Made by a program: the position numbers and the translations under genes. Under the pieces are notes generated by a model. It searched no databases and was not told the origin of the DNA. It saw nothing but the letters and a program-made list of their open reading frames with translations. A DNA stretch of 64,000 bases from Ktedonobacterales bacterium (lineage in GTDB: Bacteria > Chloroflexota > Ktedonobacteria > Ktedonobacterales > DATBGS01): the NCBI GenBank assembly GCA_036557285.1, contig DATBHW010000011.1:62001-126000 (forward strand). The letters are read 5' to 3'. Within the stretch, counting starts at the first letter, position 1. Each line of letters opens with the position of its first letter. Shown here piece by piece: positions 1 to 7,961 of this stretch.

Positions 1-1
1 T

Positions 2-835
2 CGTGCGGTGGGCGACCAACTGACTTGCATCTTTGTGGATACCGGCTGTATGCGCGCTGGCGAGCGTGAACAGGTGATTGAGACGTTCCAGCGGCATCTG
101 CATATTCCGCTAGTGGCTGTCGATGCCTCAGCACGCTTTCTGAAGCGGCTGGCTGGGGTGATTGACCCTGAAGCGAAGCGCCGCATTATCGGCGAAGAGT
201 TTGTGCGCCTCTTCGAGGAAGAGGCGGGTAAACTGGAGCAGGTGGATTTCCTGGCGCAAGGCACGCTTTATCCCGATGTGATTGAGAGTACCAGCCATGA
301 CACCAGCGCCGCTGCGCGTATCAAGACACATCATAACGTTGGCGGGCTGCCGGAGCAGATGGCGCTCAATCTGGTAGAGCCGCTGCGCTATCTGTTTAAG
401 GACGAGGTACGCGAGGTTGGCCGCGAGTTAGGGCTGCCGGAGGAGTGGGTCTGGCGGCACCCCTTCCCTGGCCCTGGCCTGGCGATTCGCGTGATCGGCG
501 AGGTGACGGAAGAGCGCCTGGCAACCCTGCGCCGCGCTGACGCGATTGTGCTGGAGGAAGTGCGCCGCGCTGGCCTCTACCACGAGCTTGGGCAGGTCTT
601 TGCGGTTCTCACGCCGCTTCAGAGCGTGGGAGTGATGGGCGATGGCCGCACGTATGCCAATGTAGTGGCGGTGCGCGCCGTGACTACCGGGGATTTCATG
701 ACGGCTGATTGGGCCAGATTGCCCCATGATCTGCTGGCGAGCATCGCCAATCGGCTGGTCAATGAGGTGGCGGGCGTCAATCGGGTGGTCTATGACATTA
801 CCAGTAAACCACCAGCAACGATTGAATGGGAATGA
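2..835 (+). CDS. guaA: GMP synthase (glutamine-hydrolysing), C-terminal part
   Basis: The last 277 residues of GMP synthase, which aminates XMP to GMP using glutamine and ATP. The gene enters from the left edge and the frame is open from base 2, so the glutaminase domain and the ATP-pyrophosphatase P-loop lie outside the window. The visible part starts in the ATP-PPase domain ([12 protein letters not shown], then [10 protein letters not shown] and HHNVGGLP) and continues through the dimerisation domain ([10 protein letters not shown]) to the family's terminal KPPATIEWE, so the C-terminus is intact. The Nudix gene is convergent, with a 17 bp gap. Identification is by recognised family motifs and is close to certain. 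Confidence 0.96.
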   Translation, partial: RAVGDQLTCIFVDTGCMRAGEREQVIETFQRHLHIPLVAVDASARFLKRLAGVIDPEAKRRIIGEEFVRLFEEEAGKLEQVDFLAQGTLYPDVIESTSHDTSAAARIKTHHNVGGLPEQMALNLVEPLRYLFKDEVREVGRELGLPEEWVWRHPFPGPGLAIRVIGEVTEERLATLRRADAIVLEEVRRAGLYHELGQVFAVLTPLQSVGVMGDGRTYANVVAVRAVTTGDFMTADWARLPHDLLASIANRLVNEVAGVNRVVYDITSKPPATIEWE

Positions 836-852
836 CACCGGGCTTCACACGA

Positions 853-1359
853 TCAACTGGCGTTGCGCCTGGAGGCGCGCTTCCTGACAAGCCCTTCGGC
901 CTGGCGCAGGATATGGCTATCGCTTTCGTAGGTGAGGCGCTGGTAGGCTTCGGCGAGAGGAAACCAGCGTACTTCATCGTATTCATGGTCGTGGAGCGAT
1001 ATATCCCCACCGACAGGTTCCATCAGGAAATAGCGCACTTCTTTTTCGTAGCGCATAGTGTTGCGCACAAAGGAGTAGTGGATGCTGCCGATGTTGGCAA
1101 GGATGCGGGTCTGGAGGCCGGTCTCTTCGTTCACTTCGCGCAAAGCGACTTGCTCCACTGTCTCCCCTTTGCGGGGAGTTCCTTTGGGCAGCGCCCAGAT
1201 GCCGGACGGGCTGCGCCCTACCAGCACAACCTCGATCTCGTCTGTTCTGGTATCCACAGCGGATGCTTTCTGAGCGCCAGGATCGGGCAGCGCAGTATGT
1301 CCCTGGCGGAAGATGACCCCTCCGGCTGAAAAGGCGCGCTGAGACCGATTTCTCTGCAT
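853..1359 (-). CDS. Nudix hydrolase
   Basis: A 168-residue Nudix hydrolase, which would cleave a nucleoside diphosphate linked to another group. The Nudix box is complete and fits G-x5-E-x7-REUxEExGU: GTPRKGE, seven residues, then REVNEETGL. An N-terminal SAGGVIFRQ strand and LPKG before the box are typical of the family. The C-terminus (KRASRRNAS) is basic. The ATG start is at the end of a short spacer after the MEDS gene on the same strand. The substrate cannot be told from sequence; the protein could belong to the Ap4A/diadenosine-type or the general housecleaning branch. Confidence 0.88.
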   Translation of the reverse strand: MQRNRSQRAFSAGGVIFRQGHTALPDPGAQKASAVDTRTDEIEVVLVGRSPSGIWALPKGTPRKGETVEQVALREVNEETGLQTRILANIGSIHYSFVRNTMRYEKEVRYFLMEPVGGDISLHDHEYDEVRWFPLAEAYQRLTYESDSHILRQAEGLVRKRASRRNAS

Positions 1360-1430
1360 GGGTGACTTCGCGTTTCTGGTTGGCTGCGCACAGGCGCTCT
1401 CTAAATGATTGGATATATGGTTGGCCCAGA

Positions 1431-2075
1431 CTAGACGGCTGCTACCCGTTTTTCCCGATTGATGCGCAGGATTTTCAACAGATACTGCTCGGAGTTCAGA
1501 TAGTAAGGATTGCGCTTGATGAACTTACCCACAACGGCGATGGGGTGAAGTTTGAGCATTTCAACGACCAGGCCGCCGGGTAATTTGGAGTAGTCGTAGT
1601 GCATCAAGGCGATGATGGGAGCGCCCTGGAAGGTAAAGACAGCGTCAGAAGCTGCCTCATACTTGAGGATTTGTTCTGGCGTAGCGACATCGCGGGTTAG
1701 CCAGGTCATATCAATCGAGATACGCACTGCCTTCCAGCCCTCGCGCATGGCCTGGGCGATAAAGGTCTGATGGGTAGAGAGCAGGTGCCAGGGATCAAAG
1801 TGTTTCCCAATTAAGAAGGCTTCGCGGTCACTCGTCAGGGTAAGCTGGCCGCTGGTATAAGCGGCTTCGACATTGACGCCAAATTTGGCGAGGGCCTCTT
1901 CCATATCGCGCACTGTGTTTGGCGCGCCAGCAAAAAGGCACTTCTCTGAGGCAGAGAGACCCACATGGAGTAATCGAGACGTGACGCCAGCGATCTCCCC
2001 AGCTTTGTTATACAGTTGACAAATATGGGAGCCAGGGGGGACAACTTCGGATTTTCCCTCAACGCTTAGATCCAT
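1431..2075 (-). CDS. MEDS-domain (DcmR sensory domain) protein
   Basis: A 214-residue protein made of one MEDS domain, the sensory module known from DcmR and from many two-component and anti-sigma systems. Its recognisable features are the early HICQLY motif, the LLHVGLSASEKCLFAG segment, and the later RISIDMTWLTRD and ALMHYDYSKLP segments. No DNA-binding or kinase domain is fused, so it would need a partner to signal; none is adjacent. The ATG is preceded by GGAGG at good spacing. A near-consensus promoter about 320 bases upstream implies a long leader. What it senses is unknown. Confidence 0.8.
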   Translation of the reverse strand: MDLSVEGKSEVVPPGSHICQLYNKAGEIAGVTSRLLHVGLSASEKCLFAGAPNTVRDMEEALAKFGVNVEAAYTSGQLTLTSDREAFLIGKHFDPWHLLSTHQTFIAQAMREGWKAVRISIDMTWLTRDVATPEQILKYEAASDAVFTFQGAPIIALMHYDYSKLPGGLVVEMLKLHPIAVVGKFIKRNPYYLNSEQYLLKILRINREKRVAAV

Positions 2076-2209
2076 TGCAAAGTACCTCCGCTTAGAAAGC
2101 GCTCATGCAGCACCTGGAGCGGTGCGCTGTGCGCGCTTGTATATTGCCACCCCGTATCAGCCTCGTCCCCCATATTTGGGCGCGCCTTTGCACTACATGA
2201 GTAACATCC

Positions 2210-2333
2210 GTGGATGAGGATAGCAGCAACGTTTGTTGTCTGCCTGGGCGCCTGCCTGTAAAAGGCGTACCCTCATCAGCCCTGCCAGCCAGCATATAAC
2301 CGGCCACCGGGGGGCGAAACCTCCTGTGGCCGG
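2210..2333 (-). promoter_or_regulatory. structured 5' leader of the MEDS gene (candidate)
   Basis: The roughly 310-base leader between the promoter and the MEDS start can fold. GATGAGG and CCTCATC close a region (about 2213-2278) holding two small hairpins (CAAC/GTTG and CGCCT/AGGCG). An 8-bp stem CCGGCCAC/GTGGCCGG (2300-2307 with 2326-2333) lies closer to the promoter. No poly-U follows any of these, so a simple terminator is unlikely. I do not recognise a known riboswitch class. Confidence 0.35.
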
Positions 2334-2393
2334 GCGCTGTGTACTGGTTATCAGAAGATTGGTGGGCACAGTCTGCCTTAAAGCGTCCTTTAG

Positions 2394-2422
2394 AGTATAA
2401 TCAAACACCAGCGTGATGTCAA
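2394..2422 (-). promoter_or_regulatory. sigma-70 type promoter for the MEDS gene
   Basis: On the minus strand TTGACA (2422-2417) and TATACT (2399-2394) are separated by 17 bp, nearly consensus. Transcription would start near 2387 and give a leader of about 310 bases. On the plus strand a perfect TATAAT (2396-2401) overlaps the same site and could serve the gene at 2526, though it has no good -35. Confidence 0.65.
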
Positions 2423-2525
2423 GCCGCGTGGATGGCTTTGCGCGCAAAAGAGCCTGGTCTGCCCAGGTAGGACCAGGCTTGCCAGGCACACTCAGACTGA
2501 TCTTGCACTGAGGCCAGGGGGTAAA

Positions 2526-2945
2526 ATGAATATTTTGGTTATGGGCCACCTATTGCTGGGGTTTCTGACGGCAGTCGCCATTCTCGTCAATCTTCAGCTT
2601 GTGAGGCTGGGGCGGCGCTACCGAAGCCAACATGAAATGCTGCCGCCCGCTGTTGCCTCGCTCCTGATCTGGCTGCCGTTAGCGGCAGCGGTAATGGTGG
2701 CTGGGGGTGTGGCGCTGGGCGAGAGCAGCTTACTCAGTTATCACGATGCGCAAGATGTGGGTGAGCTGAGTTGGTTTGTGGTGGGTGCTTGCCTCTCTAT
2801 TTTTGCTGATCTGTGCGCGGCAATGACATGGATCACCGTGAGAGAAGCACTGAAGGTGACCGATGCGACGGATGACCTGGAAACAGCACTGGTAAGCTTA
2901 GGGTCTCAGGACATGCCCAGCGTGATCGAGCGAGACGAGCAGTAA
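2526..2945 (+). CDS. small membrane protein of unknown function
   Basis: A 139-residue protein I do not recognise. It has three or four hydrophobic segments: residues 5-25 with an RLGRR basic turn, about 43-65, and about 78-108. The C-terminal tail is hydrophilic and acidic (DATDDLETALVS and ERDEQ), probably cytoplasmic. ATG at 2526 follows AGGGGG. It is followed after 45 bp by the MBL hydrolase gene on the same strand, so the two may be co-transcribed. No catalytic motif is visible. Confidence 0.7.
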   Translation: MNILVMGHLLLGFLTAVAILVNLQLVRLGRRYRSQHEMLPPAVASLLIWLPLAAAVMVAGGVALGESSLLSYHDAQDVGELSWFVVGACLSIFADLCAAMTWITVREALKVTDATDDLETALVSLGSQDMPSVIERDEQ

Positions 2946-2990
2946 CCGCTCAAAGCGTCAGAGCAGCTTTTGGAAAGGATTGCAACCCTC

Positions 2991-4049
2991 ATGACATCAC
3001 TCCCGTCAGATACTTCTGGTCATTGCCTTTCAGTTGCCTCGAAGAAGGCTGAGGGAGGCGTTGAGCAAGTGCTGCCAGATGTCTGGCGCATTACCATGCC
3101 GCTCCCCTTTGCGCTGCGTTGGGCGAATGCCTATCTGCTGAAGGGCGAAAGGGAGTGCTGCCTGATCGATGCGGGCCTGGCGACTCCAGAGGCTGAAGAG
3201 GTCATGCTTCGGGGACTGGCTGCGGTGGGCATTACCCCAGCAGACCTTTCAACTATTGTATTGACGCATGCGCATCCAGATCATATCGGGTTAGCAGGCA
3301 AGTTTCAGCAAGCATCAGGTGCGCCTGTGCTGATGTTTGGGCCAGAAGGCGAGCGAATGCTGAATGTCTGGTCGCAGCATGATATGCGCACTGTTGAAGC
3401 CGTCGAGGTCTATTATCGCAGGCATGGAATGCCTGCCGAGGAAAGCGCGTTGGAACGAGGCGCCATAGCCGCCACACGTCGCCTGGTGACGGTTCCCCAG
3501 CAGGTGACGCCGTTGGAGGAAGGTCAGCAGGTGCGCCTGGCGGGCGCGCTATATCAAGTGATCTGGACGCCAGGACATGCTGATGGGCATATCTGCCTCT
3601 GGCGGGAGGAGGATAGGCTCTTTGTAGCGGGGGATCATATCCTCCCACGGATCTCTCCTAATATTGGCCTCTATCCCAATTCCCGCCCAAATCCGCTGGG
3701 AGATTATCTGGCGTCATTAGAAAAGGTCTGCGATTTCCCTGCCGGACTCGTGCTGCCGGGGCATGGCGCGCCGTTTCGTGGTCTAGCCGGGCGTGCGCGT
3801 GAATTGATTGCTCATCACCTGGAGCGCGCTGAGGAGACGCGCCAGATCGTGAGCGAGGTCCAGGGACAGGGCGGGGTAGATGCCTACACAGTCGCTCAGC
3901 GCCTCTTTGCGGGTCGGTTTGACTCCATGCAGAATCGTCGCTTTGCGTTGGGCGAGGCGCTCGCCCATCTAGAATACCTTTGCTTTGCTGGCCGCCTTGT
4001 CCGACGAGAAGATAAGCAGCAGCGCCTCTTTTATCAGGAAGCCGCGTAG
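2991..4049 (+). CDS. MBL-fold metallo-hydrolase
   Basis: A 352-residue metallo-beta-lactamase-fold hydrolase of the glyoxalase II/LACTB2-like group. Zinc-binding motifs are in order: THAHPDH (HxHxDH), TPGHADGH, VAGDH and LPGHG. The last 90 residues (MQNRRFALGEALAHLEYL and LVRREDKQQRLFY) look like the small winged-helix domain found at the end of LACTB2-type proteins. ATG 2991 is chosen over an in-frame TTG at 2970 because AAAGGA at 2974-2979 gives normal spacing. A strong terminator follows. The substrate is unknown; hydrolytic thioester or nucleic acid activity would fit. Confidence 0.87.
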   Translation: MTSLPSDTSGHCLSVASKKAEGGVEQVLPDVWRITMPLPFALRWANAYLLKGERECCLIDAGLATPEAEEVMLRGLAAVGITPADLSTIVLTHAHPDHIGLAGKFQQASGAPVLMFGPEGERMLNVWSQHDMRTVEAVEVYYRRHGMPAEESALERGAIAATRRLVTVPQQVTPLEEGQQVRLAGALYQVIWTPGHADGHICLWREEDRLFVAGDHILPRISPNIGLYPNSRPNPLGDYLASLEKVCDFPAGLVLPGHGAPFRGLAGRARELIAHHLERAEETRQIVSEVQGQGGVDAYTVAQRLFAGRFDSMQNRRFALGEALAHLEYLCFAGRLVRREDKQQRLFYQEAA

Positions 4050-4072
4050 CGGGCTTCAAGCCCCTTCGTGCG

Positions 4073-4117
4073 GAACGGGCGAAATAGGACATTTGTCCTA
4101 TTTCGCCCGTTCTTTTT
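4073..4117 (+). terminator. rho-independent terminator after the MBL gene
   Basis: A perfect 18-bp stem (4073-4090 with 4095-4112), four-base loop and TTTTT directly after it. Confidence 0.92.
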
Positions 4118-4414
4118 GTCAAGAGTTGACAAATGTTTTAAGGCCCGATAATACCTGGATTCATCTCATGCGCTTTTCTTCAAGCCTTTTGTAGAGGGGG
4201 ATGAGGCTTAAATGCTTGCTAGCATGTTATCGTTTGCTTTGGCGCCTTGTCTCACCTGATGTGGACCTGTATGCTTGTGTTCGCGCCAGATGTGTGCTAT
4301 ACTCGTTAGCGGTGTCAGGATTGGAGCGGTTCCGTGGCTTGGAAGGCAGCTCCAGTCTTGGGTTAGTAAGGTATAAGAATCACAAACACGTTGGTAAAAG
4401 GAGGCAAACCCCTT
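4118..4414 (+). promoter_or_regulatory. upstream region of HU with two candidate promoters
   Basis: The gap from the MBL stop (4049) to HU (4415) holds no gene. Beyond the terminator there is TTGACA at 4126-4131 with TAATAC at 4149-4154 (17-bp spacer). A better placed pair is TTGTGT at 4275-4280 with TATACT at 4298-4303, also 17 bp apart and with an extended -10 (TGC before it). The second would give an HU leader of about 105 bases. Confidence 0.55.
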
Positions 4415-4699
4415 ATGGCAGCCATTGGTAAGACTGAGTTGATTCGGCGGGTAGCTGGAAAAACAGGCAAAAGCAACAAGGAGACCTCTGATCTGGTCAA
4501 CGAGACACTGGACGCAGTCCGTGATGCACTCAAGGCCGGCGAAGAGGTTCGTCTGGTGGGCTTCGGGTCTTTCTCTGTGAAGACAACGGCAGCCCGCACC
4601 GGCGTGAACCCGCAGACACGCGCCAAGATTCAGGTACCATCGAAGCGGCGTGTACGCTTCTCCCCTGGCAAGGAACTGAATGACGCGGTAGCGAAGTAA
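4415..4699 (+). CDS. hup: HU-family DNA-binding protein
   Basis: A 94-residue HU/IHF-family histone-like protein that bends and compacts DNA as a dimer. It shows the HU signature: KTELIRRVAGKTGKS at the N-terminus, VRLVGFGSF in the middle, and the beta-arm with RTGVNPQT and the following basic residues, ending ELNDAVAK. Arm residues R and N-P are present. ATG 4415 is preceded by AAAGGAGG with a 10-base gap; an upstream in-frame TTG (4391) lies before that site and is unlikely. It is monocistronic, with its own promoter and a strong terminator. Confidence 0.96.
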   Translation: MAAIGKTELIRRVAGKTGKSNKETSDLVNETLDAVRDALKAGEEVRLVGFGSFSVKTTAARTGVNPQTRAKIQVPSKRRVRFSPGKELNDAVAK

Positions 4700-4735
4700 C
4701 TATCCTTTTCGGCAGGGAACTGCTTTCCCGATCCC

Positions 4736-4785
4736 AGGGAGCAGCGGCAAAGAGACGCAATCTCTTTGCCGCTGCTCCCTGGCTT
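4736..4785 (+). terminator. rho-independent terminator after HU
   Basis: A perfect 20-bp stem (4736-4755 with 4761-4780), five-base loop, then GGCTTTTT and a long pyrimidine tract. Confidence 0.95.
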
Positions 4786-4810
4786 TTTGCTTCCTCTTTC
4801 TTTCTTTTGA

Positions 4811-4844
4811 TTGTGTTCACAGGTGTAGGATGCTATGCTATGCT
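4811..4844 (+). promoter_or_regulatory. overlapping promoters for the ROK kinase gene
   Basis: Two -35/-10 pairs fit in step. TTGTGT (4811-4816) pairs with TATGCT (4834-4839), and TTCACA (4816-4821) pairs with TATGCT (4839-4844). Each spacer is 17 bp. Both -10 elements are extended (TGC before them) and lie in a five-base tandem repeat. Confidence 0.55.
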
Positions 4845-4849
4845 ATGCT
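4831..4849 (+). repeat. TGCTA pentamer tandem repeat inside the promoter
   Basis: 3.8 copies of TGCTA. Each unit boundary recreates an extended -10 (TGCTATGCT), so a change in copy number would move or alter the promoter. Confidence 0.8.
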
Positions 4850-4928
4850 GAAAAAGGCGTATACACTGCGCGAGGGAGTGTTTTTCTGGCTCCTGAATCC
4901 CCAAACCCTAGAAGAAAGCGAGTGAGTT

Positions 4929-6026
4929 GTGAGTGAGCAGATCATAAGCGCTGGAGGATCTGGCGGGCCACTGATGATCGGTGTAGACCTGGGGGGAACG
5001 CAGGTACGCGCCGCGTTGGTGCAGGATGGCAAGCTGCTCTCGCGGGTAGGCTATCTGACCCAGGATGAAGACGGATTTGAGGCGGTCCTGCGGCGCATTA
5101 AAGAGGCGATTCGCCAGGCTGCTCAGCAAGCTGGCGTTCCGCTAGAACAGGTGATAGGTATTGGTATCGGCGCGCCAGGACCGCTGGATAGCCACACCGG
5201 GATTCTCTTTGCACCCCCGAACCTGAAGGGCTGGCGGAATGTGCCGCTGCGCCAGCTACTCTATGACGAGTTTAGCCTGCCGGTGTATTTGGGCAATGAT
5301 GCCAATCTGGCCGGGCTAGGCGAGCATATCTACGGCGCGGGACGTGGGGCGCCCGATATGATTTATGTGACGGTGAGTACGGGCATTGGTGGCGGCGTCA
5401 TTATCGGCGGGCGTGTGTTGGAAGGGGTGAGCGGGACGGCTGGTGAGATTGGGCATATGACGATTGATATTCATGGGCCGCGCTGTAACTGTGGCAATAC
5501 CGGTTGCCTGGAGGTGCTGGCGTCGGGGACGGCCATTGCCCGGCGCGCTGCCGAAGCTATTGAGGAGGGTTTGGGGGATGGCATGCTGGCGGTAGCGCGA
5601 GAACTCGCTGCTCAGAAGAATCCGATGATAGATCAGGCTGGCCGCAGCAGCCTCTCGCCGAAAACGGAGATTGCCCCCTTACCCGCAGAGGTTCAGATAG
5701 ATGCGGTGATGGTGGTGGAGGCGGCGCGTCGTGGCGACAGCGTGGCTGCCGGGATTATGCGCCGGGCAGCGGAGAATGTGGGGGTGGGTATGGTCAATCT
5801 CATCCATCTGTTCAACCCAGGGTTGATCGTGATCGGCGGCGGCGTTTCTAAGGCAGGGCCACTGCTTTTTGAGCCGGTGGAGCGAATTGTGCGCGAGCGG
5901 GCGATGGAAGTGCCGCGCAAGGCTGTGCGGATTGTCCGCGCCGAGCTAGGCGAAAACGTTGGCCTGTTGGGTTCGGCGGCCAACGTGTTGCAGCATTATA
6001 AAGGGACTTCAGAAGAGTTACGCTGA
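4929..6026 (+). CDS. ROK-family sugar kinase (glucokinase-like)
   Basis: A 365-residue ROK protein, most likely a cytoplasmic glucokinase or related hexose kinase phosphorylating sugar with ATP. It has the phosphate-binding loop DLGGTQVRAA, the catalytic-region GNDANLAGLGE, GTGIGGG-type loop (VSTGIGGGVI) and the ROK zinc motif CNCGNTGCLE near residues 186-195. No N-terminal DNA-binding domain is present, so it is a kinase rather than a repressor. An insert of about 30 residues (NPMIDQAGRSSLSPKTE) sits after the zinc motif. GTG 4929 is the first start; ATG 4974 just before the P-loop is an alternative, and neither has a strong ribosome binding site. The nucleoside hydrolase gene begins 8 bp after the stop. 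Confidence 0.88.
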   Translation: MSEQIISAGGSGGPLMIGVDLGGTQVRAALVQDGKLLSRVGYLTQDEDGFEAVLRRIKEAIRQAAQQAGVPLEQVIGIGIGAPGPLDSHTGILFAPPNLKGWRNVPLRQLLYDEFSLPVYLGNDANLAGLGEHIYGAGRGAPDMIYVTVSTGIGGGVIIGGRVLEGVSGTAGEIGHMTIDIHGPRCNCGNTGCLEVLASGTAIARRAAEAIEEGLGDGMLAVARELAAQKNPMIDQAGRSSLSPKTEIAPLPAEVQIDAVMVVEAARRGDSVAAGIMRRAAENVGVGMVNLIHLFNPGLIVIGGGVSKAGPLLFEPVERIVRERAMEVPRKAVRIVRAELGENVGLLGSAANVLQHYKGTSEELR

Positions 6027-6034
6027 GGAGTAGT

Positions 6035-6979
6035 ATGCAGCGCATTCTGTTGGATTGCGATCCAGGCCATGATGACGCCATTGCGATTCTGTTGGCAGCG
6101 CGCTCGCCAACTCTTCAACTTGAGGCGATTACCACCGTTGCCGGAAACCAGACGCTGGAGAAAACGACGCGCAACGCGCTGAAAGTATGCAGCATGGCAG
6201 GCATTCGGACAGTTCCTATCGCGGCGGGGATGGATCGCCCGCTGGTGCGCGATTTGCGTGTGGCTGCCAACATTCATGGAGCATCGGGGCTGGATGGTCC
6301 GTCGCTGCCTGAACCAGACCTCGCGGTTGCCCCCATTCATGGAGTTGATTTGCTGATCGAGCGGCTGCTGGCTTCGAGCGGCGATCTGACGATTGTGGCG
6401 ACTGGGCCGCTGACCAATGTTGCTGCGGCAATGCGCCGGGAGCCGGGCATTGTTCCTAAGATTCAGCAGATTGTGCTGATGGGCGGCGCTATTGGCCTGG
6501 GGAATACGACACCTGCCGCTGAGTTCAATATCTATGTGGACCCGGAAGCGGCGCATATTGTCTTTGGCTGTGGTCGGCCTGTTACCATGATTGGTCTGGA
6601 TGTGACGCATCAGGCACAGGCAACCCCTGAAGTGCGCGCTCGCATTCGCGCGCTCAGCAGCCCGGTAGCGCATCTGGTAGATGACCTGCTGGGGTTTTTT
6701 GGCGAGACCTATCTTCAGGTGTATGGTTTTCCCGCGCCGCCGGTACATGATCCTTGCGCGGTGGCCTGGGTGATTGACCCCACACTGATCAGCAGCCGAC
6801 CGATGCGCGTCGAAGTAGAACTGCGTGGGGAATGGACCACAGGCCGCACAGTTTGTGATCGCTATGGCAGAACCGGCAGGCCCGCGAATGCGGAAGTTGG
6901 CCTGGAGTTGGACGTTCCGCGCTTCTGGAACCTGCTCATTGAGACGCTGGCTTCATATGGGGAACAAGATCGCGCGTAA
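6035..6979 (+). CDS. nucleoside hydrolase (IunH family)
   Basis: A 314-residue inosine/uridine-preferring nucleoside hydrolase, which splits ribonucleosides into base and ribose. The calcium-binding motif DCDPGHDD is at residues 7-14, QQIVLMGGAI and the AEFNIYVDPEAA segment follow, and the late HDPCAVAW carries the active-site His. It follows the ROK kinase by 8 bp, so the freed sugar and a sugar kinase may be linked by co-expression. Its last 44 bases overlap the convergent DUF2085 gene. The exact base specificity cannot be told. Confidence 0.92.
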   Translation: MQRILLDCDPGHDDAIAILLAARSPTLQLEAITTVAGNQTLEKTTRNALKVCSMAGIRTVPIAAGMDRPLVRDLRVAANIHGASGLDGPSLPEPDLAVAPIHGVDLLIERLLASSGDLTIVATGPLTNVAAAMRREPGIVPKIQQIVLMGGAIGLGNTTPAAEFNIYVDPEAAHIVFGCGRPVTMIGLDVTHQAQATPEVRARIRALSSPVAHLVDDLLGFFGETYLQVYGFPAPPVHDPCAVAWVIDPTLISSRPMRVEVELRGEWTTGRTVCDRYGRTGRPANAEVGLELDVPRFWNLLIETLASYGEQDRA

Positions 6980-7556
6980 TCTCTTCAAGATGGGGCAGCA
7001 CAAACCAGGCTGCCCCTAAGCCAAAGAGGAAGCCAGTAATGGTGCGCAAGATGAGATCGCTCTCGCGCCAGCCTAGAAGCTGGGTTCCTCCATCAAGCGC
7101 CATTGGCAGGATGAGCAGCAGCCAGAGCCTCCAATCCAGCGGATGCACAGTCCTACGCAGACGCGGGATGATTGCCAGAGCCAGACCAGCGAGCAAGAAT
7201 GTAGTGTATATTGCTAAACATCGCTCGCACAGGCAGACCTGATGCCCAAAGAGGTAGTAGGAGTGGGAGGGTATCTGGTCGCAGAGGCCATGATAGGTGT
7301 GGAGGAGCCAGGAGGCAGGCGCGTTTTCGCCAAAATAGGCGAGGATTGGACCAAGAAAAGCCCCGCCAATAAAGACGGCCAGCACGCTGTTGAAGAGCGC
7401 CAGCCAGTGCTGCCCAAAGAATCGTGCGCACAGCTCTGCAACGCGCACCACGCTGCGACTGAATGCCTTGCGTCGTGGCGAAAGCCCCTCGATATGCTGA
7501 TCCCATTCCCCTGTCTGAGGCAATGCAGGTAGCGTTTTGTCGGGTTCTTGCTCCAT
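6936..7556 (-). CDS. DUF2085 membrane protein
   Basis: A 206-residue integral membrane protein of the DUF2085 family, function unknown. The hallmark is the stretch YHGLCDQIPSHSYYLFGHQ followed by VCLCERCLAIY, with conserved Cys and His residues that suggest metal or redox chemistry. About four or five hydrophobic segments follow (for example AIYTTFLLAGLALAII and LWLLLILPMALDGGTQL). It starts 4 bp after the stop of a glutaredoxin-like gene on the same strand, a pairing that makes a redox role plausible. The 3' end overlaps the nucleoside hydrolase gene by 44 bp. Confidence 0.85.
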   Translation of the reverse strand: MEQEPDKTLPALPQTGEWDQHIEGLSPRRKAFSRSVVRVAELCARFFGQHWLALFNSVLAVFIGGAFLGPILAYFGENAPASWLLHTYHGLCDQIPSHSYYLFGHQVCLCERCLAIYTTFLLAGLALAIIPRLRRTVHPLDWRLWLLLILPMALDGGTQLLGWRESDLILRTITGFLFGLGAAWFVLPHLEEITRDLVPHMKPASQ

Positions 7557-7559
7557 GAG

Positions 7560-7853
7560 CTATGTCCTCTGGCTCTGGAAAGCCCTCCACAAATCTTCCT
7601 GATTGATACGGCCCTCCACAGTGGCCTGGCCGTTGATGATGATGACCGGGATGCGATAGCGATACGTCTCAAAGATGCTGAGATCGGTTCTGATGTCGAT
7701 CTCGGTCAACTCAAAAGGAATATCTGTCGCCAGTTCTTCCAGTAGATCGCGGGCGTCGTCGCAGAGATGGCAGCCCGCTTTGGTATAGAAGACCACCTTA
7801 TAGACATCTGCCCTGGGTATGGCAGGTTTATTGCTATCTTGTCTCACAGGCAT
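7560..7853 (-). CDS. glutaredoxin/thioredoxin-like protein
   Basis: A 97-residue glutaredoxin-like protein of the DUF836 type. The redox motif CHLC is in VVFYTKAGCHLCDDARDLL, followed by the family's RYRIPVIIINGQ cis-proline turn. ATG 7853 has GGAG four bases upstream; a longer frame to 7940 lacks a binding site and would extend toward smc. It probably acts as a small thiol-disulfide reductase. It is the first gene of a two-gene unit with the DUF2085 protein. Confidence 0.83.
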   Translation of the reverse strand: MPVRQDSNKPAIPRADVYKVVFYTKAGCHLCDDARDLLEELATDIPFELTEIDIRTDLSIFETYRYRIPVIIINGQATVEGRINQEDLWRAFQSQRT

Positions 7854-7873
7854 GCTCCAGGTTCTCTGCTCTG

Positions 7874-7882
7874 TGATATGAT
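7874..7882 (+). promoter_or_regulatory. extended -10 for smc
   Basis: TGATATGAT in the 108-bp divergent gap between the glutaredoxin gene and smc; no clear -35. It would give a leader of about 70 bases. Confidence 0.35.
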
Positions 7883-7961
7883 AGCATGGCCCGCCAGAGT
7901 CGGCAAACACATTGATACGTTTCTGCTGGAAGCGAACCATCTTGAGGAGGGCTTGCCCAGG

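Larger units (their letters stand above)
2076..2525. other. 450-bp divergent intergenic region
   Basis: No convincing coding sequence; short frames here lack ribosome binding sites and family features. The stretch holds the structured leader (2210-2333), the minus-strand promoter (2394-2422) and an overlapping plus-strand TATAAT. AGGGGG just before 2526 is the ribosome binding site of the next gene. Confidence 0.7.

Noticed and set aside
2271-2280. CTGATGAG on the minus strand, the core of a hammerhead ribozyme
   Set aside because: No GAAA segment and no third stem follow at the right place, so the match is probably chance.
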